Source of the DNA: Bacillota bacterium
GTDB lineage: Bacteria; Bacillota; Clostridia; Oscillospirales; Oscillospiraceae
Direction: 5' to 3'
Assembly: GCA_023406225.1 (NCBI GenBank)
Contig: JAEXWS010000157.1
Span: forward strand, 1 to 18,994
Length of the DNA: 18,994 bases
Under the pieces are notes generated by a model that saw nothing but the letters and a program-made list of their open reading frames with translations, searched no databases and was not told the DNA's origin. This document shows positions 13,184-18,994 of the stretch, piece by piece. Position 1 is the first letter of the stretch. Each line of letters opens with the position of its first letter. The translations under genes were made by a program, and so were the position numbers.

Positions 13184-14236
13184 CTAATCCGCCCGGACCG
13201 CCCAGCGCATTTTGGCGGAGCGGGCCCGGGGATTTTGAAAGCACTCCTCCGCCGAGGGGCGGATCACGTCCCCGCAGATCTCCCGGTAAAGGCCGTCCCG
13301 GTAAAACTGCTTGAAGGAGTTTTTCACCATGCGGTCCTCCCCGGAATGGAAGGTGAGGATGGCCGCCCGGCCGCCGGGCGCCAGCACGCCGGGCAGCTTC
13401 TCCAAAAAGGCGTACAGCGCCTCATATTCGTGGTTCACGTCGATGCGCAGCGCCTGAAAGGTCCGCTGGCACGATTTTTTGACGGCCTCCTTCCGCTCCG
13501 CCGGAGGCAGAAAGGCCAGCGCCTCTTCCACGACCTGTCGGAGCTGGGTCGTCCGCGTGATGGGTCCTCCCCCGCGCCGCCGCTTCAGCACGGCGGCGGC
13601 GATCTCCGGCGCATAGGGCTCGTCCGCGTTCTCCGCCAGCATCCCCTCCAGCTCGTCCCTTCCCAGCTCCGCCAGCCGCTCCGCCGCGCTGACGCCCGTT
13701 TCGGGGTTCATGCGCAGATCCAGGGGGCCGTCCGCCTTATAGGAGAAGCCCCGGCCGGGATCGTCGATCTGCATGGAGGAGACGCCCAGGTCCGCCAGCA
13801 CAAAGTCGAACTTCCCCGCCTCCGCGGCCACCCGGTCCACATCCGCGAAGTTTTGCAGGCGCACCGTCAAAATCTCCGGGCCGAAGCCCAGCCGCGCCAG
13901 TCTTTCCCTGGTCTTTTCAGATTCGATGGGGTCCACGTCCAGGGCGTAGAGGCGCCCCCGGCCCTTAAGGCGGTCCAGCATCTCCCGGGTGTGACCGCCA
14001 TAGCCCAGGGTGGCGTCCAGCCCCCGCTGTCCGGGCCGGATCTGCAAAAAGTCCAGGATCTCCCTGACGCAGATGGAGATGTGCATCCCCGCGGGGGTGT
14101 TGCCGCTTTTGATCACTTTCTCCACGGTCTCTCCATACCGCTCCGGGTCCAGCTCCTTGTATTTCTCTTGGAAGGATCTGGGATGCGTCCCGCTGTAGCG
14201 GACCCGGCGCTTGTGCGGCGTTTCGTTGTTGTCCAT
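13184..14236 (-). CDS. rsmH: 16S rRNA (cytosine1402-N4)-methyltransferase RsmH, long clostridial form
   Basis: This 350-residue SAM-dependent enzyme of the RsmH/MraW family methylates N4 of C1402 in the ribosomal P site. SAM motif I is DATLGYGGHT (74-83), with ADLGVSSMQIDDPGRGFS (148-165), PLDLRM (171-176), FQALRIDVNHE (260-270), LTFHSGEDR (294-302) and NPRARSAKMR (335-344). A basic, about 50-residue N-terminal extension (HKRRVRYSGTHPRSFQEKYKEL) precedes the usual start of the fold; standard RsmH is about 310 residues. The ATG at 14236 is preferred over the one at 14257, because the promoter predicts a transcript start near 14266 and AAGGGG lies 8 nt upstream. The 14257 start has a weaker AGGA site. 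The gene is alone, not with mraZ or ftsL, so it may be a paralogue. Confidence 0.9.
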   Translation of the reverse strand: MDNNETPHKRRVRYSGTHPRSFQEKYKELDPERYGETVEKVIKSGNTPAGMHISICVREILDFLQIRPGQRGLDATLGYGGHTREMLDRLKGRGRLYALDVDPIESEKTRERLARLGFGPEILTVRLQNFADVDRVAAEAGKFDFVLADLGVSSMQIDDPGRGFSYKADGPLDLRMNPETGVSAAERLAELGRDELEGMLAENADEPYAPEIAAAVLKRRRGGGPITRTTQLRQVVEEALAFLPPAERKEAVKKSCQRTFQALRIDVNHEYEALYAFLEKLPGVLAPGGRAAILTFHSGEDRMVKNSFKQFYRDGLYREICGDVIRPSAEECFQNPRARSAKMRWAVRAD

Positions 14237-14272
14237 GATTCGTTCCCCTTCATCCATCTTCTTTTCCTATAC

Positions 14273-14300
14273 GCTATACGCGCGCTGTAACTTTTCACAA
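14273..14300 (-). promoter_or_regulatory. Promoter for rsmH
   Basis: On the minus strand TTGTGA (14300-14295) and TATAGC (14278-14273) are separated by 16 bp. A start near 14266 leaves only 9 nt before the ATG at 14257 and 30 nt before the ATG at 14236. Confidence 0.5.
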
Positions 14301-14398
14301 GCGGGACATAGTACCGCCCATGTCCTGAAACAACAACGGTATTACGCCGAAGCAGATGCCGATTCAAAGAAAAAGTTCCTGAGATTTTAACCGGTCCT

Positions 14399-15325
14399 CT
14401 ATAAATATTTCTTGAACGCCTTTTTCATCTTCATCGCGGCATTCATTGCCCAGTCAAACTGCTCCGGCCATTTATCCTTATTGTCAAAATCCGCATCGTG
14501 CGTCAGAAGGATCCTGCTTGCCTTCTTATCCGGCAGTTCTCTCCAATCCAGCGCCGTTCCCATATCCGCTTCGATCTCCGCTTTGTGAGAAAAGAATTTC
14601 TGATAAAGCTCCTTATCGTCCGTAATATACCATTCCACGGCGATATTGTTATCCTTCCTGACTTGCAGCAAACTGATATGGCAGGCGGACGAGCCGACGC
14701 TTAAGGTCATCCAATGGTCCGTGCTGGCTTTTCTTCTGTTAAAAGCCCTGGCGAACGCGGCATTTCTAAAAGCATATTCATTAAAGGCAACCCAGTAATC
14801 ATATCTCGCCTGCAGCGTAGGGGAACTGCTTGTCTGACGCTTTATTTCCTTTGTCCAGTCATTCGGCTTCTCAATCACCTCAAATTTTACGGCGATATTT
14901 GAATCGCCGATTTGATACAGCTTGATCTCCAAAAGAAAAAATGCGATATTTTCATCCGTATGATTGTTCAGCCATTCGATTGCCGCCCGGTGTTCTTCAC
15001 GGGCACGCTTTACCACCCAGATCACAATATCCGCCGCTTTTCCCGACGCATATGTGATCAGCTTGCCCAAGTGGTCATGGTTCGTATCTTCCAGTTGATT
15101 CTCAATAATAATCTTCCGGTCGGTCCCGGTTTCAGTCGCATAAATATCCACATTAAAATCACCGACGCTCGCCTCGGTCTCATCCACGGTGATCTCCAAG
15201 CCTACCGCATCTGACAACAGCGTGAGATTATCCTCTTCCGCAAGCCACGGTGTAAAATCCAGCGCCTCATGAGGCCATACCCTTCTCAGGTCTTTTATCT
15301 CTTTGAGCTGCCCCAGATTGATCAC
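14399..15325 (-). CDS. DUF4268 protein with PD-(D/E)XK nuclease-like N-terminal domain
   Basis: This 308-residue cytoplasmic protein has an N-terminal part (about 1-140) resembling a PD-(D/E)XK nuclease core: Asp60 in FNVDIYA, then Glu75-x-Gln77 in IIIENQLEDTNHDHLGKLITYASG, with Gln in place of the usual Lys. The C-terminal part (about 165-305) matches the DUF4268 type, with YDYWVAFNEYAF, WMTLSVG and WRELPDKKASRI. The family often occurs near restriction or defence genes, but no partner is present here. The start is GTG at 15325, seven bases after AGGGGGG (15333-15339); a TTG at 15331 would be too close to that site. Base composition is clearly lower in GC (38% and 47% in two sampled 60-base rows) than the flanking genes (about 70%), which suggests recent transfer. 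It lies 46 nt after rlmD. Confidence 0.85.
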   Translation of the reverse strand: MINLGQLKEIKDLRRVWPHEALDFTPWLAEEDNLTLLSDAVGLEITVDETEASVGDFNVDIYATETGTDRKIIIENQLEDTNHDHLGKLITYASGKAADIVIWVVKRAREEHRAAIEWLNNHTDENIAFFLLEIKLYQIGDSNIAVKFEVIEKPNDWTKEIKRQTSSSPTLQARYDYWVAFNEYAFRNAAFARAFNRRKASTDHWMTLSVGSSACHISLLQVRKDNNIAVEWYITDDKELYQKFFSHKAEIEADMGTALDWRELPDKKASRILLTHDADFDNKDKWPEQFDWAMNAAMKMKKAFKKYL

Positions 15326-15371
15326 GCTCAATCCCCCCTATTCGATATCGGCCTTGTATACACGGCCGCTT

Positions 15372-16730
15372 TCAGTGATCCTGCCCTTCCGCCGCCAGCT
15401 TTACCACGCTCTCCACATGCCGCGTGCCGGGGAACATGTCCACCGCCGCGGCCCGGACGGCCCGGTAGCCAAGGCCCGCGAACAGCTTCACGTCCCGGCC
15501 CAGGGTGGCGGGATCGCAGGAGACGTACACCACCCGACGCGGCCCCATCTCCGCGATGGAGGCGATCACCTCCGGGGCGAGGCCCTTCCGGGGCGGGTCC
15601 ACGGTGATCACGTCCGGGCGCAGGCCGTCCTGCTTCAGCTTTTCCGCCACCTCCGCCGCGTCGCCGCAGAAAAATTCCGCATTTTGGACGCCGTTTCGCC
15701 GCGCGTTCTCCTCCGCGTCCCGGATGGCGGCTGGCACGATCTCCGCCCCCAGGACCCGTTTGGCCTTCGCCGCCATGCACAGCGTGATGGTGCCCGCGCC
15801 GCAGTAGAGGTCCAGCACCGTCTCCTCCCCGGTCAGCTCCGCAAACTCCAGGGCCTTGCCGTAGAGGACCTCCGCCTGGTCCCGGTTCACCTGGTAAAAC
15901 GACGGGACGGACAGCTTGAACTGCAGCCCGCAAAGCTCGTCCATCAAATAGTCCCGGCCCCAGAGGGTCCGGTACATCTCCCCCAGGACCACGTTGCCCC
16001 GGCGGGTGTTGGTGTTCAGCAAAACGCCCAGGGTCCCGGGCGCGGCCTCCAGGACCATGGCGGCAAGCTCCGGCTCCCGGGGGACCCTGCGGCCGTTCGC
16101 CACCACGCAGCAAAGGCTCTCGCCCCTGCGGTTCACCCGGACGTAGATATGCCGCACCAGGCCCTTGCCGGTGGTCTCGTCATAGGCGCTGACGCGGTAC
16201 CGGCGCATCCACGCGCCCACGGCCAGGGCGGTCCGGTCCGACGCCTCCGGCTGGATGAGACAGCGCTCCACAGGCACCACCCGGTGGGTCCGGGCCTGGA
16301 AAAAGCCGATGGCGCCGTCCGGCCCCACGGGGTACTGGCTCTTATTGCGGTAGTGCAAGGGATCCCCGGCTCCCACGATCTCCTCCACCTGGAGGTCCGT
16401 GCCGCCGATGCGCGCCAGGGCGTCCTGCACCCGCTGGCGCTTGGCCCACAGCTCCTCGGCGTAGGTCAGGTGCTGGAAATCGCACCCGCCGCAGCGGCCG
16501 AAATAGGGGCATTTCGGCTCCGACCGCCGGGGAGACGGCGCGTGGACGCGGACGATCTCCCCCGCCGCCGCGTTCTTCATGACCCGGGTGACGCGCAGAT
16601 CCACCGTCTCCCCCCGGACCGCGCCGGGGACGAACACCACGGCCCCGTCCAGCCGGACGACGCCCAGGCCCTCGCTGGAGTAGCCCCCCACCTCTCCGGT
16701 GTAGATCCGGTCAAGCTGTAATCTTTCCAT
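15372..16730 (-). CDS. rlmD: 23S rRNA (uracil-5-)-methyltransferase RlmD/RlmCD (RumA family)
   Basis: This 452-residue enzyme makes 5-methyluridine in 23S rRNA from SAM. In Firmicutes one enzyme often modifies both U747 and U1939. A TRAM RNA-binding domain occupies about 1-62. The 4Fe-4S cluster ligands are Cys74, Cys80 and Cys83 (CPYFGRCGGC) and Cys157. The methyltransferase domain shows FYQVN (278-282), SAM motif LDLYCGAGT (306-314), VDPPRKG (377-383) and the catalytic nucleophile Cys405 in VSCDPATLGRD. The ATG at 16730 has AAAAGGA (16738-16744) about 7 nt upstream. A TGTATACA palindrome (15355-15362) inside a small hairpin lies just after the stop. No strong terminator separates it from the DUF4268 gene, so read-through is possible. 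Confidence 0.95.
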   Translation of the reverse strand: MERLQLDRIYTGEVGGYSSEGLGVVRLDGAVVFVPGAVRGETVDLRVTRVMKNAAAGEIVRVHAPSPRRSEPKCPYFGRCGGCDFQHLTYAEELWAKRQRVQDALARIGGTDLQVEEIVGAGDPLHYRNKSQYPVGPDGAIGFFQARTHRVVPVERCLIQPEASDRTALAVGAWMRRYRVSAYDETTGKGLVRHIYVRVNRRGESLCCVVANGRRVPREPELAAMVLEAAPGTLGVLLNTNTRRGNVVLGEMYRTLWGRDYLMDELCGLQFKLSVPSFYQVNRDQAEVLYGKALEFAELTGEETVLDLYCGAGTITLCMAAKAKRVLGAEIVPAAIRDAEENARRNGVQNAEFFCGDAAEVAEKLKQDGLRPDVITVDPPRKGLAPEVIASIAEMGPRRVVYVSCDPATLGRDVKLFAGLGYRAVRAAAVDMFPGTRHVESVVKLAAEGQDH

Positions 16731-16763
16731 ACATACGTCCTTTTCGGTTTGATAGCGCCCCGG

Positions 16764-16805
16764 AAAAGGGGCAGGCGGCCCCGCCGCCGGCGGAGCCGCC
16801 TGCCC
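16764..16805 (-). terminator. Terminator-like hairpin after the beta-CASP gene
   Basis: On the minus strand GGGCAGGCGGC (16805-16795) pairs with GCCGCCTGCCC (16779-16769), a perfect 11-bp stem around a self-complementary GC loop. A C and four T follow (16767-16764). The T tract is short, so termination may be partial and rlmD may be partly served by read-through. Confidence 0.6.
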
Positions 16806-16811
16806 GGAGCA

Positions 16812-18416
16812 TCATGCCTCCCACTTCTCCAGCAGGGCGCGAAGCTGGTCCGCGAAGGTGGCCAGGGACTTGTTGTCCCGGCCCTTGGAACGCTTGATGG
16901 CCTCGGACAGCATGCTCCCCACGGACACCAGCCGCTCGTAAGCGGGCGTGGCCTTGGGCTGGCCGTCGAAGGACTTGACCTTCCGCACGGGCAGGTATCC
17001 CGGCTCCAGCTGGACGTTGGCCGCCAGGTCGTAGACCTCGGTGTACTGGGGCGCGTGGGCCTCGAAGCCCATGCCGTTCAGCGTCTGGGCGAAGAAGGGC
17101 GCCACCTCCCGGTCCCCGTGGACCACAAAGACATGCTGGGGCTTCGGGTCCTGGAAATCTTCGATCCACTTGAGGAGATGATCCCGGTCCGCGTGGGAGG
17201 AAAGGCCCTGGAAGTTCCGGATCTGCGCCCGGACGGCGATCTCCTCGCCGAACATCTTGACGCTCTCGGCCCCCTCCAGCAGGTGGCGGCCCAGGGTGCC
17301 CTCCCCCTGATAACCCACGAACACCACGGTACACTCCGGCCGCCAGAGGTTGTGCTTCAAATGGTGGCGGATACGGCCCGCGTCGCACATGCCGGAGGCG
17401 GAGATGATGACCTTGGGCGTGGGGTCCTCGTTGAGGGCCTTGGACTCCTCGCTGGTCTCCGTCATGCGCAGGTTCGTGAAGTTGAACATGTGGGTGCCGT
17501 CCTTCACCAGCTTCATGGCGTCGTCGTCCAGATAGCCCCGAAGGTCCCCGGCGAAGATGGTGGTGGCCCGCTTGGCCAGGGGGGAGTCGATATACACCGC
17601 GAAGTCCGGGTTGGACTTCACCAGCCTGGCGTCCTTGATCTCCCGGATGAAATACAACAGCTCCTGGGTGCGGCCCACGGCGAAGGAGGGGATGATGACG
17701 TTGCCGCCCTTGGCCATGGTCTCGTCGATGATCTGCGCCAGATCGTCCGTATAGCTCCAGACCTCGGCGTGGTTCCGGTCGCCGTAGGTGGATTCCATCA
17801 CCACATAGTCCGCCCCCTGGAAATGGACCGGATCCCGGATGATGGGCTGGTTGATGTTGCCCAGGTCGCCGGAGAAAACGATGCTCTTTTTCACGCCGTT
17901 TTCCGTCAGGTCCAGGGCCACGCAGGAGGAGCCGAGGAGGTGCCCCGCGTCCACAAATTCCACCTCCACGCCCTCGCACAGCTCCACGGTCTGGCCGTAT
18001 TCGCAGGTGGTCATGTACTCCTTCACCCGCTGGGCGTCCTCAATGGTGTAAAGGGGCTCCACCTTCGGCGCGCCGGACCGGGCGCCCTTGCGGTTCTTCC
18101 ACTCCGCGTCGGACTCCTGGATGTGGGCGGAGTCCAGCAGCATGATGTCCAGCAGCTCGGCGGTGAGCCGGGTGGTGAGGATGCGGCCCCGGAACCCCTG
18201 CTTGATCAGCATGGGAATGCGGCCGGAGTGGTCGATATGGGCGTGGGTCACCAGCAGAAAGTCGATGCTCCCCGCCGCAAAGGGGAACTCGGCGTTGGAG
18301 ACCTCGTCCCGTCCCTGCTGCAAGCCGCAGTCCACCATGATGCGCTTGCCGTTTACCTCCAGGCAGTGACAGCTGCCGGTCACGCATTGATCGGCGCCGA
18401 AAAAGCTGAGCTTCAT
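16812..18416 (-). CDS. Metallo-beta-lactamase fold, beta-CASP RNA-processing-type nuclease
   Basis: This 534-residue protein belongs to the CPSF-like beta-CASP family of zinc-dependent RNA nucleases. The metal-binding motifs are HAHIDHSGR (58-66), His159 in DAGHLLGSS, Asp184 in FSGDLGN, and the C-terminal His408 in SSHADRDHLLKW. The beta-CASP part includes ESTYGDR (209-214 region), IPSFAVGRTQELL (242-254), IDSPLAK and SASGMCDAGRIRHHL (339-353). The RMMBL segment ends at about 440, and a further tail of about 95 residues is predicted largely helical. It is shorter than and different from RNase J. Homologues are usually annotated as exonuclease or MBL-fold metallohydrolase; the substrate is not established. 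The ATG at 18416 has AAGGAGG 7 nt upstream and its own promoter. It is divergent from secA. Confidence 0.93.
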   Translation of the reverse strand: MKLSFFGADQCVTGSCHCLEVNGKRIMVDCGLQQGRDEVSNAEFPFAAGSIDFLLVTHAHIDHSGRIPMLIKQGFRGRILTTRLTAELLDIMLLDSAHIQESDAEWKNRKGARSGAPKVEPLYTIEDAQRVKEYMTTCEYGQTVELCEGVEVEFVDAGHLLGSSCVALDLTENGVKKSIVFSGDLGNINQPIIRDPVHFQGADYVVMESTYGDRNHAEVWSYTDDLAQIIDETMAKGGNVIIPSFAVGRTQELLYFIREIKDARLVKSNPDFAVYIDSPLAKRATTIFAGDLRGYLDDDAMKLVKDGTHMFNFTNLRMTETSEESKALNEDPTPKVIISASGMCDAGRIRHHLKHNLWRPECTVVFVGYQGEGTLGRHLLEGAESVKMFGEEIAVRAQIRNFQGLSSHADRDHLLKWIEDFQDPKPQHVFVVHGDREVAPFFAQTLNGMGFEAHAPQYTEVYDLAANVQLEPGYLPVRKVKSFDGQPKATPAYERLVSVGSMLSEAIKRSKGRDNKSLATFADQLRALLEKWEA

Positions 18417-18467
18417 AGGGGGTCCTCCTTGTCAAATTGTTTTCCAAAACAGGGTCTGTTCCGTTTG

Positions 18468-18496
18468 ATTGTACCACGCCGCGCAAAAAAGCACAA
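18468..18496 (-). promoter_or_regulatory. Promoter for the beta-CASP gene
   Basis: On the minus strand TTGTGC (18496-18491) and TACAAT (18473-18468) are separated by 17 bp. The leader is about 45 nt and includes a small AACAG/CTGTT hairpin. Confidence 0.7.
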
Positions 18497-18634
18497 TCAG
18501 CGTTTTGGGGAAAGCGCCGCCCTCCGCCGCAGCGGACGGCGGGGCGCTCTCCAGCGATCTTTCCGGGTTTTCCCCGTCCCGGAGCCCTGTTTTGAAAGAA
18601 TATATGAACTTTTTTACAAATGTACGTTTTTTCT
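18497..18634. other. Divergent intergenic core between the beta-CASP gene and secA
   Basis: No gene was seen. It contains an imperfect hairpin at 18514-18547 (GCGCC/GGCGC, GCC/GGC and TCCGC/GCGGA pairs with a bulge and a mismatch). This lies upstream of both divergent promoters, so it would not be in either leader. From 18590 the sequence turns AT-rich towards the secA promoter, which could serve as an UP-type element. Confidence 0.4.
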
Positions 18635-18663
18635 TTGCATTCCACGGGTAATTGTGGTATGCT
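18635..18663 (+). promoter_or_regulatory. Sigma-A promoter for secA
   Basis: TTGCAT (18635-18640) and TATGCT (18658-18663) are separated by 17 bp, with AT-rich sequence just upstream. The transcript would begin near 18670, giving a leader of about 100 nt. Confidence 0.75.
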
Positions 18664-18676
18664 ACTTTTGCTTTTT

Positions 18677-18745
18677 TGTGGGCCCGCCCACTTATTTAAT
18701 AAAGAGAGCTGTCCCCCGGGACGGCTCGGCCGCCGGAACGTCCGG
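18677..18745 (+). promoter_or_regulatory. Structured leader of secA
   Basis: Three short hairpins follow one another: GTGGG/CCCAC (about 18678-18691), AGCTGTCC/GGACGGCT (18707-18714 with 18719-18726, loop CCCG, one G-T pair) and CCGGA/TCCGG (18733-18737 with 18741-18745). The last ends about 7 nt before the ribosome site. No T tract follows any of them and no alternative pairing with the ribosome site was seen. Confidence 0.4.
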
Positions 18746-18769
18746 GCATTGGAAAGGAAGTACGAGTAT

Positions 18770-18994
18770 ATGGGTCTGATGAAGAAACTGTTTGGGGATT
18801 ACAGCTCCCGGGAGCTGAAGTCCATTTATCCCACCGTGGATAAGATCGAAGCCCTGGCCGACGAATACAAGGCCATGAGCGACGAGGCGCTGAAGGCCAA
18901 GACCGCGGAGTTCAAGGAGCGCCTCGCAAACGGCGAGACGCTGGACGACCTCCTTCCGGAGGCCTTTGCCACCGTCCGGGAGGCCGCGGACCGG
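18770..18994 (+). CDS. secA: Preprotein translocase ATPase SecA, N-terminal fragment
   Basis: The first 75 codons of a gene that runs off the window edge. SecA is the cytoplasmic motor that drives unfolded proteins through the SecYEG channel using ATP. The visible sequence MGLMKKLFGDYSSRELK, then IYPTVDKIEALADEYKAMSD, EALKAKTAEFKERLANGE, LDDLLPEAFATVREAADR is the conserved N terminus up to just before the first ATP-binding motifs. The ATG at 18770 has AAAGGAAG (18753-18760) upstream at normal spacing. It has its own promoter and a structured leader, and is divergent from the beta-CASP gene. Confidence 0.97.
   Translation, partial: MGLMKKLFGDYSSRELKSIYPTVDKIEALADEYKAMSDEALKAKTAEFKERLANGETLDDLLPEAFATVREAADR

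Noticed and set aside
12621..13244. A 207-codon minus-strand open frame covering the gap between rsmH and the acetyltransferase gene
   Set aside because: It overlaps both real genes out of frame, has arginine- and proline-rich composition and no ribosome site.
16749..18779. A 676-codon open frame on the plus strand opposite the beta-CASP gene, running to secA
   Set aside because: Antisense shadow; it crosses the divergent promoters and the secA start in another frame and has no family features.
1..18994. CRISPR arrays, tRNA or rRNA genes, prophage genes, transposases
   Set aside because: No regularly spaced repeats, no tRNA cloverleaf or rRNA sequence and no recombinase, capsid or transposase motifs were found on reading both strands.

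Overview
The window comes from a high-GC, low-redundancy Firmicutes chromosome, most likely a gut Clostridia of the Oscillospiraceae type (the Flavonifractor, Intestinimonas or Lawsonibacter neighbourhood). This placement is inference: strong AGGAGG ribosome sites, sigma-A type promoters, QueT, rubredoxin, a clostridial-style long RsmH, RlmD with a TRAM domain, and a beta-CASP nuclease next to secA. No phage, transposase gene, CRISPR array, tRNA or rRNA was seen.

Left part (1-3500, plus strand). A sigma-A promoter drives a compact operon of a tRNA-dihydrouridine synthase, an ECF sigma factor and its zinc-finger membrane anti-sigma factor. Both joints are ATGA overlaps, and the operon ends at a perfect 16-bp terminator. 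Next is queT, a queuosine-precursor transporter. Its roughly 185-nt leader is highly structured and has mutually exclusive pairings that end on the queT ribosome site, so it is a good candidate preQ1-class riboswitch. A shared bidirectional terminator closes it.

Middle (3500-9900, minus strand). A probable three-gene unit runs dCMP deaminase, then a large fusion of a polysaccharide pyruvyl transferase-like domain to a ferredoxin/FrhB-type domain, then rubredoxin. Upstream of it lies a 213-bp gene-free segment with imperfect terminal inverted repeats, flanked by two identical 28-bp copies of a terminator stem. Taking out the segment plus one copy restores a perfect bidirectional terminator, so it looks like a small insertion. 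Next is a membrane PAS-GAF-GGDEF-EAL protein with an intact cyclase motif and a degenerate phosphodiesterase site.

Right part (9900-18994). On the minus strand are a sodium:neurotransmitter-symporter family transporter coupled to an XdhC-type molybdenum-enzyme maturation factor, a GNAT acetyltransferase, a long RsmH methyltransferase outside any dcw context, a lower-GC DUF4268 nuclease-like gene that looks acquired, RlmD, and a beta-CASP RNA-processing-type nuclease. A divergent promoter region then leads to the start of secA on the plus strand, cut by the window edge.

RNA modification and processing recur (Dus, QueT, RsmH, RlmD, the beta-CASP protein), but they sit in separate transcription units. 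I see no evidence that they form one system.
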